Counted from the first letter of the stretch, positions 7,801-14,344 are shown. The stretch is 17,879 bases of DNA from Clostridia bacterium (GCA_900755035.1 CAAEEZ010000005.1:1-17879); one strand, 5' to 3'. Program-made: numbers and translations. The notes: a model not told the origin generated them from the letters alone.

Positions 7801-8761
7801 CTTGTGCTCTATTAACACCACTATATACTGGTTCTACAAGGTCTCGGCTATAATTTTTTACCGATACCGTTTTAGGCGTTCCTGAATATAAAAATCCTTT
7901 TGCATCATACGTCCACGTAACTGCAGACAAATCAATTTTCTTTTTGTCAATTCGCCACGTATATTCTATAGGCTCGCTATCCCCGTTTTTCCATACGTAA
8001 TTATTAGGATTTGCAAGCGCAACTTGCACTTTATACTCACCTGCATTTATAGCGTTTATTTCGCCACTAATTATGTATTCTGTAGATTTTTCAATACCAA
8101 CCTCTTGATTTTTGCCCGTATACACCAAATTTGCTGGCGTTTTAGGTTGGGTAACAGGTTTTTTATTTATAGTTAAAATAGCAGTTATTTCCTTGTTTTT
8201 ATAACCTGCCTTTCTAATTAGCGCCGTTACTTTATATACGCCTGCACTTGCCTTACCATTATTCCTATAAATTATGGTAGCGCCTTCAACGGGCTCACCT
8301 TGTACTTGCAAACTTCTAACTTCTTCCGAGTCGTAAGTATGCGTTGCATCTAGCATGGTATAACCGTCAAATTCTAATAATTCTGGATTTGGGTCGTGTT
8401 TTAACGTTACCGTATAGGTTGCCTTTTTACCCATATACTCAAAATTAAAAGTTTTTACAGTTTCTCCATCGCCATCTTCGTCATCTAAAAAATTAGCGTT
8501 AAGTCTTTCTTCTTCAGTAAGCATGTCATCCCTATACGGAGTAGGCTTACTTGTCCCGTTTGAATAATGCAAGTTAATTGCTACTGCATCTCTAAGGCTA
8601 AAATTTTCTATAAAAGCAACCGAAGGACCACTTACACTAATTCTTGTTAGCGTAACGGGTTTTTCAGGTGCTTTTTCCTCCCCACAACCTGCTAGACCAA
8701 ACGTAAGTAACACGGCTAGCATGGTGATTAGCAAAATCGTTAGCAACTTCTTTTTTCTCAT
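4814..8761 (-). CDS. Giant lipoprotein with about 13 MBG-like beta repeats
   Basis: A 1315-residue exported lipoprotein. The signal peptide is MRKKKLLTILLITMLAVLLTF followed by the lipobox LAGC, with Cys26 as the lipidated residue. The rest is about 13 tandem units of 80-110 residues. Each opens with an aromatic-x-Gly strand (YTGKNQEVGI, YNGKEQQVVL, FTGESKQVQL, YDGTAKEVLL), continues through G(E/K)Y-x-V strands, and many close with NY-x-W-x-(D/G)G and W-x-I-x-K/TPK. This matches MBG/YDG-type immunoglobulin-like repeats found in surface proteins of gut Bacillota. No catalytic motif, cell-wall sorting signal or S-layer domain is visible, so attachment should be by lipid alone. Adhesion or glycan binding is plausible but inferred. 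I chose ATG 8761 over 8773 because the upstream ATG is part of the GGGGG binding site. Confidence 0.82.
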   Translation of the reverse strand: MRKKKLLTILLITMLAVLLTFGLAGCGEEKAPEKPVTLTRISVSGPSVAFIENFSLRDAVAINLHYSNGTSKPTPYRDDMLTEEERLNANFLDDEDGDGETVKTFNFEYMGKKATYTVTLKHDPNPELLEFDGYTMLDATHTYDSEEVRSLQVQGEPVEGATIIYRNNGKASAGVYKVTALIRKAGYKNKEITAILTINKKPVTQPKTPANLVYTGKNQEVGIEKSTEYIISGEINAINAGEYKVQVALANPNNYVWKNGDSEPIEYTWRIDKKKIDLSAVTWTYDAKGFLYSGTPKTVSVKNYSRDLVEPVYSGVNRAQEAGIYTANVVFKVKQDKTANYEIDESKTYPNELVWKIYRNRIDPNGQIKFDGEKEDNVEFVYNGSKQRPEIINLEETIPGATVEYSNEGREDVGEYMIRAIITKEGYEPLIVTCNYRITEKKVKIPTIIQGEFEYNGKEQQVVLSNTENVIIDGAQYGIEPNEFRLTFALQNTRNFIWEDGTKDVINKPENVWRINKIKLPTSLEWNYDEQNPLVFNGQSQAVLLNVLESYGLNVEYLNQSAKNQSAKNAGKYSAEATVKLKFPLEMYEGENIFIGGKKYTLEWEIKPYEVDFTKVAWNYSSTFIYKENKDVERYEVVLQGLPELVLNSGEDSQGNPAVRYENNVKLIKDEKNKVVGTHVAKAIFNQNFTIVNGEGKETLIWQIVENLMAGVIYNNQEVTYSEEGYAPIRPSGDLTGAIVEYYPNNKEVNVGVYPQKVIIQKPGFTMYEKTVTLTITPKTVVKPTVTAKDLVFDGTIKSSGIEPSSSLPYDVNGISTSVVAGDFVVIVKLKSVINSQGEKVFNYVWSDGSDPNAEVTYKWSIAKLKFNPNAIRWDYVDPFEFTGESKQVQLTGVPKGIVAKYETTTDSGEVAVNTTNAGKYKSTATLETVVIDESLIPQCYENYQDILNFKIAPQSWEIKPKEIDMRYVKWSYNGDLMPWVYEKDYFGNETEYTVELTNIPHEISTMFTFTDNVQTKAGSYKTEAIFTNANYKLINIQYAETLSWEIVVNELDWFNFPTTQEVRYNGLAQMPKFELTDNKYTVESIEQDVEDGRMKIAIKEVPGMSISAITDAGTYEFVMSAKRDGYALKETKVKFTILPQLITKPTVAKTETTATYDGKAHVIDITHNYVIPTGPDTVLNPGDEGYESEIRNYYVVYFDEVTSVGVHKTTAVLQSPNYAWEGDNNSTNLVLHTFTITPKEVAKPTVSGDVKFVYDGTAKEVLLSGIDKDAFEIFGNKQVEIGEYEVIIKLKPNYAWVGGDTSDVVIKWSIVAKA

Positions 8762-8857
8762 ATATACCCCCATAATAAAATAAGAGATTACCGCAAATTA
8801 TCTCTATTATGTATTTAATATTATAATGCATAAACTTTGCAAATTGTTAAAAACGCC

Positions 8858-8883
8858 AAAAAAAATTGCCCTTTCGAGCAATT
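8858..8883 (-). terminator. Intrinsic terminator of bioY, overlapping its stop codon
   Basis: On the reverse strand AATTGCTC, a GAAA tetraloop and GGGCAATT form an 8-bp stem (8864-8883, one T-G pair) followed by a run of T. The stem includes part of the TAA stop at 8882-8884, so the terminator is almost inside the gene. Confidence 0.8.
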
Positions 8884-9523
8884 ATTTGTTTAATCTCAAT
8901 GCTTTTTTCAGTTTTCCACCTATAAAACACGCCAAAACGCACTGGGCAATATCCGACGGCAAGAAAATTAAACTAAACGATACGAGCACTTTCCAAAAAT
9001 CAAACGGCTGATTAAAATAAAACATTTGCATCAAACAAAAATAACCTACGCCAAATAAATGCACTATAAATAATCCTACTAGCGTAGCAAGCAATCTTTT
9101 AAGAAATACGTTGTATTTAAGCCTAACTAGTAGCCTGCTTTTTTTGTCGGTAAGCACCTCTAATTCGTATTCCTTTTGCTTCGTATTATCCTTTATTCTT
9201 TCAATTAGCAAACCTACTATAAACCCCGATATAATATACCCTATTAAATATCCAAAACTTGGTTGAAATACGTACGAAGGCCCTGCTAAACCTTTTGCAA
9301 ATACGGGAAGTCCCGAAAGCCCCATAGCAACGTAAATAGAAAACGACAAAGGCGCAAGATATTTGCCTAATAAAACCGCCGAAAGCATTGCTACTACCGT
9401 TAGGGTAGAAAATGGAACGGGTGGAATATTTATCTTTACGTACATACCCGACACTACTAACAACGCTACGAAAATAGCGCAAAACGTGATTTTTCTAATA
9501 TACTCTAATCGCTTGCTGACCAT
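8882..9523 (-). CDS. bioY: BioY, substrate-binding (S) component of the biotin ECF transporter
   Basis: This 213-residue membrane protein is BioY (PF02632), the biotin-capturing S component that works with the EcfA/EcfA'/EcfT energising module, which is not in this window. Family segments are visible: INIPPVPFSTLTV (31-43), and GLPVFAKGLAGPSYVFQPS with FGYLIGY (71-96). About 30 hydrophilic, charged residues (about 110-142) are inserted before the last two helices; typical BioY proteins are about 180-195 residues without it. ATG 9523 was chosen because GGAGG lies 4 bases before it; the frame extends to 9589 without a binding site. A palindromic BirA-type operator lies immediately upstream, so biotin-dependent repression by a BirA encoded elsewhere is expected. 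Confidence 0.87.
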   Translation of the reverse strand: MVSKRLEYIRKITFCAIFVALLVVSGMYVKINIPPVPFSTLTVVAMLSAVLLGKYLAPLSFSIYVAMGLSGLPVFAKGLAGPSYVFQPSFGYLIGYIISGFIVGLLIERIKDNTKQKEYELEVLTDKKSRLLVRLKYNVFLKRLLATLVGLFIVHLFGVGYFCLMQMFYFNQPFDFWKVLVSFSLIFLPSDIAQCVLACFIGGKLKKALRLNK

Positions 9524-9536
9524 AAAACCTCCTTTT

Positions 9537-9570
9537 ATTGTAAACCTATTTATGTAATTAAGTTTACAAT
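9537..9570. promoter_or_regulatory. BirA-type biotin operator overlapping the bioY promoter
   Basis: ATTGTAAAC (9537-9545) and GTTTACAAT (9562-9570) are perfect 9-base inverted arms separated by 16 bases. This fits the known bacterial BirA site, TGTWAAC arms separated by 14-16 bases. It lies 14 bases before the bioY start codon. A candidate promoter on the reverse strand, TTGCAA (9584-9589), 17 bases, TAAACT (9561-9566), puts its -10 box within the first arm, so bound BirA-biotinyl-AMP would block transcription. Confidence 0.88.
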
Positions 9571-9647
9571 ACTTGAAAATATTTTGCAAGCGTTTTGCGT
9601 ATTTTTTTGGGGCTATTTATTTTTTTCTTTTATATATCTTTATCTTC

Positions 9648-10574
9648 TTAGTATTTTTGGTCGTTATTTTCGCTATCTTTTTCGCTTATATCGTCCTTTG
9701 TAGCGTTTTCGTTTTTATCGTTTTCAATAATTGTAATTTCTTCGTTTACTTTTGTTTCGTTACTAAAATTATCGTCTAAACACTCGGTATTTACTGCGTT
9801 TTCCGTTTTCTTTTTCCTAAAACTTATACCAAACGTAGGGCTTGCGTGACGGTTAGTAATTTCGTCCTCGTTTTTGCCTTCGAACTTTTTGTGATATATT
9901 TTACGTGCCAAATACACAACGGGCGTATCTAGCAAACTTGTAAATATAAATATGATATAGCTAGTTGCAATTATGCTACCCACAGTTTCCAAACTGTACA
10001 CACCGCCAAATGCAATTAGGTTGTACAATACTGCGTTTAAGGCTTGCGACACCAACGTAGAACCGTTGTTTCTTAGCCACAAATACTTTTCCTTGTCCTT
10101 AAAACGCTTGTTTGTAAAATCCCACCATTTGTGGTATAGCCATACGTCGAATTTTTGCGTAACTGCGTATACGATAAGGCTAGCAAACACGATACGTGGC
10201 GTAGTTGCAAATAGCGTCTTAATAGAAGAAAAAGCAAAGTCGTTACTAGATGGGGTATAAAGTAGCCACATTTGAGTGATTGCAACGAATAATACTGACG
10301 TCAATATATTCGTATTTACCACCTTTTGCGACTCTTTTTTCCCGTTTACTTCGCTGACTATATCGGTAATTAAAAACGTGGTTGCAAACAGCACGTTGCC
10401 TAGCGTCTGCTCCATACCGAACGCATTTACTAAAATTAGCACTTCGATATTTGCTACGATAGTTGCAAATATACTAAAACAATACAATCCTTTCGTACCA
10501 AACAAGTAGTACCACAAAAGAACTGCTAAATACAATACTATTAAATTCAAAATAATGATTAATTCGTTGGGCAT
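9648..10574 (-). CDS. yhhQ: Queuosine precursor transporter, YhhQ family, with acidic tail
   Basis: This 308-residue polytopic membrane protein belongs to the YhhQ/Vut_1 family (PF02592, COG1738), which imports queuosine precursors such as preQ0 or preQ1. The family signature FATTFLITDIVSEVNGKKES is at about residues 63-82, and a second conserved stretch, NAVLYNLIAFGGVYS, at 180-194. The membrane core ends near residue 225. Residues from about 255 on form a Lys/Asp/Glu/Asn-rich disordered tail not typical of the family. The preQ1 riboswitch in its leader independently supports the substrate. ATG 10574 was chosen because GAGGAG precedes it, rather than the ATG 30 bases upstream, which lacks a site. 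Confidence 0.88.
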   Translation of the reverse strand: MPNELIIILNLIVLYLAVLLWYYLFGTKGLYCFSIFATIVANIEVLILVNAFGMEQTLGNVLFATTFLITDIVSEVNGKKESQKVVNTNILTSVLFVAITQMWLLYTPSSNDFAFSSIKTLFATTPRIVFASLIVYAVTQKFDVWLYHKWWDFTNKRFKDKEKYLWLRNNGSTLVSQALNAVLYNLIAFGGVYSLETVGSIIATSYIIFIFTSLLDTPVVYLARKIYHKKFEGKNEDEITNRHASPTFGISFRKKKTENAVNTECLDDNFSNETKVNEEITIIENDKNENATKDDISEKDSENNDQKY

Positions 10575-10607
10575 ATACTCCTCTTTTAATACTTTTGCCC
10601 GCAAATA

Positions 10608-10633
10608 AAGAAAAATGCCTCGTTAAAAGAGGC
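10608..10633 (-). terminator. Riboswitch expression-platform terminator
   Basis: On the reverse strand GCCTC, TTTTAAC and GAGGC form a 5-bp GC-rich hairpin followed by ATTTTTCTTT. It lies between the preQ1 aptamer and the transporter start, so it is read as the attenuator switched by ligand. I see only a weak competing pairing (AGG of the aptamer tail with CCT of the terminator stem), so the antiterminator is uncertain. Confidence 0.75.
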
Positions 10634-10642
10634 TATTAAAGT

Positions 10643-10681
10643 CCCTAGTTTTGTTTAGCGACTGGATGGTTGCGAACAGTC
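10643..10681 (-). ncRNA. PreQ1 class I riboswitch aptamer
   Basis: On the reverse strand GACTG (10677-10681) and CAGTC (10660-10664) form P1. The loop begins TTCGCAACC, and the aptamer closes with an A-rich strand, CTAAACAAAACTAGG, whose GG can pair with the CC of the loop to make the H-type pseudoknot. The layout closely follows the Thermoanaerobacter tengcongensis-type aptamer (TCGCA...AACC...TTAACAAAACAAGG). The conserved cytosine that reads preQ1 would be in the AACC segment. An extra ATC sits between the pseudoknot strand and P1. It lies directly upstream of a terminator and of a YhhQ-type transporter, the expected gene for this class. Confidence 0.9.
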
Positions 10682-10697
10682 GTATTCCGTTTTTTAT

Positions 10698-10727
10698 AAT
10701 ATAATATTTTTCACTACTAAATGTCAA
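10698..10727 (-). promoter_or_regulatory. Promoter for the preQ1-controlled transporter
   Basis: Reverse strand TTGACA (10722-10727) at 18 bases from TATATT (10698-10703). The -35 box is a perfect match and overlaps the TGA stop codon of the YbaK gene. It lies just upstream of the riboswitch aptamer. Confidence 0.75.
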
Positions 10728-11209
10728 GAAAAATCGGCAATATCTTGAAAAGTTACTCGTATTAACTTTTCTATATCTGCCACCTTTATTTCAACGAGAG
10801 TACCTATTTTCCCTGCGTTTACTAGTATTTTGTCTAAGGATTCAGCGTCTTTATCAAACACCGTAGTAAATTGCTTTTTCATCATAAACGGCGAACACCC
10901 GCCGTGTACGTAGCCCGTAAGAGATAACAGCAACTTGGATTTTAACATTTCCACCGATTTTTCGCCAACTGCCTTTGCACATTTTTTAAGGTCTAATTCC
11001 TTGTTTGCAGGCAATACGAATACGTAATTTTTGTTGCTTTTACTAGTAGTTACCAGCGTTTTATACACCACGCTTACGTCCTTACCTATATCGCTTGCCA
11101 CCTCGCTTGCCGTATGCGTTTGGTCAAGAGCGGTATGGTAAACCGTATATTCTATTTTTTTGCTATCAAGTAGCCTTAGTACGTTAGTCTTTTCCACCGC
11201 ATTTTTCAC
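10724..11209 (-). CDS. ybaK: YbaK/EbsC family aminoacyl-tRNA deacylase (Cys-tRNA(Pro) type)
   Basis: A 161-residue single-domain member of the YbaK/EbsC editing family (PF04073), which hydrolyses Cys-tRNA(Pro) made in error by prolyl-tRNA synthetase. Family features in order are NVLRLLDSKKIEYTVY (9-24), VYKTLV with the conserved Lys50, and the GYVHGGCSPF loop (99-108) lining the active site. Length is normal for a stand-alone enzyme. It starts with GTG at 11209, inside the 3' end of the DUF134 gene (26-base overlap), with only a weak GCGGA as binding site, so translation is probably coupled to the upstream gene. A different cognate tRNA is possible within the family. Confidence 0.86.
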   Translation of the reverse strand: MKNAVEKTNVLRLLDSKKIEYTVYHTALDQTHTASEVASDIGKDVSVVYKTLVTTSKSNKNYVFVLPANKELDLKKCAKAVGEKSVEMLKSKLLLSLTGYVHGGCSPFMMKKQFTTVFDKDAESLDKILVNAGKIGTLVEIKVADIEKLIRVTFQDIADFS

Positions 11210-11525
11210 AATGTCCGCTTTCGCAAAGATTGTTTTTTGCCTCGCAAACCTTGTAATTGCCTCCTTCTACAACTAGACTTTTGCCGTTTACCAAAAAGTC
11301 CGCCATTTTTGCCCTTGCCCTAGTATAAATTAGTTGCACGGTTGGTCTCGATACGCCCATTCTACTTGCGCACTCCTCCTGCATCAAGCCTTTGTAATCT
11401 ATCATTCTAATAGTTTCGTATTCCTCGTAGGTCATAACTACCTTGTCGCTAGCGCCGTTTACGGTAACGAATTCGTCGTACTTAGGTATATTACAAATAC
11501 ATTTTTCTATTTTAGGTCTAGACAT
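11184..11525 (-). CDS. DUF134 / UPF0251 DNA-binding protein with C-terminal cysteines
   Basis: A 113-residue member of the DUF134 family (UPF0251, COG1342), predicted DNA-binding proteins. The N-terminal SRPKIEKCI corresponds to the family's RPR(K/R) start. A sigma-70-region-4-like helix-turn-helix (QEECASRMGVSRPTVQ) lies at about 49-64, and the LVNGKSLVVEGG segment at 78-89. The end carries four closely spaced cysteines (94, 101, 106, 109), which could bind metal. The frame extends to 11555, but AAGGAG lies before ATG 11525, chosen here. The gene is first in a two-gene overlapping unit with YbaK. Its promoter is divergent from the ClC gene, which could be a target by position only. Confidence 0.83.
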   Translation of the reverse strand: MSRPKIEKCICNIPKYDEFVTVNGASDKVVMTYEEYETIRMIDYKGLMQEECASRMGVSRPTVQLIYTRARAKMADFLVNGKSLVVEGGNYKVCEAKNNLCESGHCEKCGGKD

Positions 11526-11543
11526 AACTTTCTCCTTAAAAAC

Positions 11544-11572
11544 ATAATAACACACTTGATAAAATTTTTCAA
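11544..11572 (-). promoter_or_regulatory. Promoter for the DUF134-ybaK unit
   Basis: Reverse strand TTGAAA (11567-11572), a 17-base spacer and TATTAT (11544-11549), 18 bases before the start codon. It faces away from the ClC promoter, the two -35 boxes being 26 bases apart. Confidence 0.65.
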
Positions 11573-11598
11573 TAAAATATCTCTGCTACGCTATATTG

Positions 11599-11627
11599 TT
11601 GATTAAAGCAAAAAATAGTACTATAAT
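11599..11627 (+). promoter_or_regulatory. Promoter of the ClC gene, placing the transcript start at the ATG
   Basis: TTGATT (11599-11604), 17 bases and a perfect TATAAT (11622-11627). Initiation is expected about 7 bases downstream, at or next to the A of ATG 11634. No Shine-Dalgarno sequence is present before the start. Confidence 0.7.
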
Positions 11628-11633
11628 TAAATT

Positions 11634-13241
11634 ATGAATACGCTAAAAACAAGAAAACATCAAATAATAAACATAACCAAATGTATCTTGTACACCTCGG
11701 TAAGCGGATTGTTCGTAGGCTCGGTGGTGTCGATTTTCAATTATCTTGCAAAACTTGTCTCTGAAAATTCCGAAAAAATTTACGGCTTTATAAACGATAA
11801 TCTAGCGTATTTACCACTACTTATTTTAGGTCTTATTTTGCTAAGCCTTATTATGAGTTTTATTCAAAAAAAAGTTCCCGAAACGAAAGGTAGCGGTATT
11901 CCGCAAGTAAAAGGCGCAATAAAAGGACTGCTAACTTTTAAGTGGCTTAGAGTTCTTCTTGCAACTTTCTTTAACAGTATGATTTCCTTCTTCGTCGGCT
12001 TGTCGCTTGGCTCTGAGGGCCCTAGCGTACAACTTGGTAGCACGGCGTCGGTTGGAGCAGGCAAACTGCTTGGCTCTAATCCACATTGGGATAGATATCT
12101 TATTCGTGGTGGCGCAGCAGCAGGTATGGCAACGGCGTTTAACGCACCTATTACGGGTATCATTTTCAGCATAGAAGAAGCGCACGACCATTTTACGCCC
12201 CTTATCCTTATTGCAACTCTTTGCTCGGTAATATCGGCAATGGTCGTATCTAACCTAATAAATACGGCGCTTGGCGTAGAATCGCTTTTGTTCCAAATGA
12301 ATATACACTATTCGATAAGCATTAACGAAATACACTACCCTATCTTGCTAGGAATAGTCGTTGGCGTTAGCGGAATTATATTCAACTTCCTACTAATCCA
12401 AACCAAAAAAATTACCGATAAAATAAAAGTACCCGATTGGGTAAAACTTGCATTTGCCTTTCTTGTTATAGGCATTACCAACGTATTTTTCTTCAAGGCA
12501 GCAGGCTCTGGACACGGACTTATTTTGGACATCTCGTCCGACCGTTTTGCTTGGCAAACCTTACTACTTCTACTATTTGTAAAAGCATTATTTACCATAT
12601 TATCTTTTGATAGTGGGGCAACGGGTGGTATGTTTTTCCCTATGCTAACTATCGGTGCGCTTATCGGCGGGCTAATGGCTGAGGGCTTTTTGCAAATGGG
12701 TATGAATAAGGACGCATATAATACCATAATTATATGCAGTATGGCTGCGTTTTTAGGGGCTGTATCTCGTACTCCACTTACAGCAATACTTGCAATTATC
12801 GAAACCACGGTGTTTAGGTCTGGTTTTATTGCCCCCGTATTCACCGTTTGCATTGCGTTTATCATAATAGAATTATCGCAATCGACTGCCCTATACGACC
12901 ACCTATTAAAACGTTATATAACTAGGCTAAACGAAAAGAAAACCAGACAAACCATAACCACTAACATCACCGTTGAAGAACATTCGTTTGTGGATGGCAA
13001 ATACATAAGGGATATTTTGTGGCCACAAGATTCGTTTATCGTATATCTAATACGTAACAAAACGCAAATCCCCGTTCAAGGTCATACTCAAATTCAAGCA
13101 GGCGACGTACTTGCTGTACAAGCAACTACCTACAACCCTACCGAAATCACCGAGATAATCACCGACCTATGCACGAGGAAAAATACTCGTTCGGTAATAA
13201 CAAAACTATTCAATAAAAAGAAAAAACATAGTAACGAATAA
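11634..13241 (+). CDS. ClC family chloride/anion transporter with C-terminal TrkA-C domain
   Basis: This 535-residue integral membrane protein has all ClC signatures: GSGIP (86-90), GSEGP with the gating glutamate E128 (126-130), GGMFFP (331-336) and a central pore tyrosine candidate, Y421. IEE (180-182) supplies the internal proton-pathway glutamate, so it is more likely an H+/Cl- antiporter than a channel; fluoride- or nitrate-selective relatives are less likely, since the serine of GSGIP is kept. Residues about 440-512 form an RCK-C/TrkA-C regulatory domain (VDGKYIRDI, IQAGDVLAVQ), seen in some bacterial ClC proteins. No other in-frame start fits better than ATG 11634. Transcribed alone, opposite to its neighbours on both sides. 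Confidence 0.93.
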   Translation: MNTLKTRKHQIINITKCILYTSVSGLFVGSVVSIFNYLAKLVSENSEKIYGFINDNLAYLPLLILGLILLSLIMSFIQKKVPETKGSGIPQVKGAIKGLLTFKWLRVLLATFFNSMISFFVGLSLGSEGPSVQLGSTASVGAGKLLGSNPHWDRYLIRGGAAAGMATAFNAPITGIIFSIEEAHDHFTPLILIATLCSVISAMVVSNLINTALGVESLLFQMNIHYSISINEIHYPILLGIVVGVSGIIFNFLLIQTKKITDKIKVPDWVKLAFAFLVIGITNVFFFKAAGSGHGLILDISSDRFAWQTLLLLLFVKALFTILSFDSGATGGMFFPMLTIGALIGGLMAEGFLQMGMNKDAYNTIIICSMAAFLGAVSRTPLTAILAIIETTVFRSGFIAPVFTVCIAFIIIELSQSTALYDHLLKRYITRLNEKKTRQTITTNITVEEHSFVDGKYIRDILWPQDSFIVYLIRNKTQIPVQGHTQIQAGDVLAVQATTYNPTEITEIITDLCTRKNTRSVITKLFNKKKKHSNE

Positions 13242-13424
13242 AATATTTTGGATATAAATAAATCGTGAAGTGCGTAGCAATTAAGCGTGGTTAGTTTTAT
13301 ACTAACGTGATTTTGATAATCGTTGCCGCTAGTAACTTTTTAGCCAAAATAAGCCAAATTTTTCTTATACTTATATTACTAACCGACAAACGCTATTATT
13401 AAAAATTTTTCGTTCATTAACGAT

Positions 13425-13450
13425 AAAAAACGAGCCGTACGGCTCGTTTT
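13425..13450. terminator. Bidirectional terminator between ClC and the SDR gene
   Basis: AAAACGAGCCGT and ACGGCTCGTTTT (13427-13450) form a perfect 24-base palindrome with A runs on one side and T runs on the other. It lies 18 bases past the stop of the leftward SDR gene and about 185 bases past the stop of the rightward ClC gene, so it mainly serves the former and can also stop ClC transcripts. Confidence 0.82.
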
Positions 13451-13467
13451 ATTATTCTAATCTCTTT

Positions 13468-14343
13468 CTACTTGTTTTCAATATTTTCTAGTTCTAACGT
13501 CCTTTTTAAGCTTTCTTCGTACGTGTAAATATTATACTCGCCGTTAAATGCGTTAGACAAACTTTTATCGTAAGTTTTATTACCAAAAACCTTGTTGATA
13601 AACCCTATAAACGAACAAAGTTTTAGCATAGGATTAAATATTCCCGTGCTCCATAATTTTCTTCCTTGCAAGGTTGCCATATCTTTTACCACCTTGCCCG
13701 TTGATACGTACTCGGTATTTTGTGGATAAAACACCCCTTCTGCTTCGTTTTCTATTACAAGTTTGAAAAATTCGGCAAGATTGCCAACGTATATCATACT
13801 TCTTTCGTTCTTTATATTAGGAAATAGTGGTATTTTTTTACTTGCTTTTACTAGAAGTGGAAAATTTCCTTTGCAATTCTCCCCGTAAACCATAGGCGTA
13901 CGAACTATTACCGGCTTGAAAGTATCGGTTTTCATATCCTGCAACGCAAGGTCTGCTTCTAATTTACTTTTGCCGTAAAAGTCAACGGGAGCATATTCTT
14001 CGCCCGTTACGATATTCTTGCTTTTACCTACCTTCCCGTCAGCCCCGTAAATAATCATACTACTCATAAAAATAAACTGTTTTACGCCTTTTTCTTTTGC
14101 ATAAGTCGCCACTTCTAAGGCTAAATCACGGTTTATCTTATAGTACTCGCCTTCCATTTTAGGGTCTCTGCTAACGTGCGCAATGCCTGCTAAATGTAGT
14201 ACGGTATCAAATTTAGAAAAATCAGCCTCTTTCCATTTGCCGTCAAAACTGTCTACTTCTTCAACTAGCATATCACCTTGAACGTGGCGAATAAACTGAC
14301 TGCCTATGTAACTATTTTTACCAATTATTAGTACCTTTTTCAT
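13468..14343 (-). CDS. NAD(P)-dependent sugar-nucleotide epimerase/reductase (extended SDR)
   Basis: A 291-residue extended short-chain dehydrogenase/reductase. The dinucleotide-binding loop is IGKNSYIGS (7-15), with LHLAGIAHVSRDP after strand 4. The catalytic pair is in YGKSK (Tyr123, Lys127), preceded by MSSMIIYG holding the catalytic Ser. Members of this group next to an initiating sugar transferase act as UDP-HexNAc 4-epimerases or as reductases of a 4-keto sugar (WbpV/WreQ-type); sequence alone does not choose between them. It starts one base after the stop of the sugar transferase, with AGAGG inside that gene's end, so the two are translationally coupled. The Rossmann loop is GxxxYIG rather than the classical GxxGxxG. 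Confidence 0.83.
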   Translation of the reverse strand: MKKVLIIGKNSYIGSQFIRHVQGDMLVEEVDSFDGKWKEADFSKFDTVLHLAGIAHVSRDPKMEGEYYKINRDLALEVATYAKEKGVKQFIFMSSMIIYGADGKVGKSKNIVTGEEYAPVDFYGKSKLEADLALQDMKTDTFKPVIVRTPMVYGENCKGNFPLLVKASKKIPLFPNIKNERSMIYVGNLAEFFKLVIENEAEGVFYPQNTEYVSTGKVVKDMATLQGRKLWSTGIFNPMLKLCSFIGFINKVFGNKTYDKSLSNAFNGEYNIYTYEESLKRTLELENIENK

Positions 14344-14344
14344 A

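Noticed and set aside
8820..8850. Promoter for the giant lipoprotein (TTAACA and TATAAT, reverse strand)
   Set aside because: The spacing is 19 bases and the region is generally AT-rich, so I did not list it as a feature.
8826..9011. A 61-codon forward frame across the bioY 3' end
   Set aside because: It overlaps the bioY terminator and coding sequence and lacks a binding site or recognisable product.
12335..12865. A 176-codon frame opposite the ClC gene
   Set aside because: It lies wholly within a gene with clear ClC motifs and has no binding site.
13280..13310. Small GTTAGT/ACTAAC hairpin after the ClC gene, possible RNA or terminator
   Set aside because: Only 6 bp, no T run and no sign of a conserved RNA.
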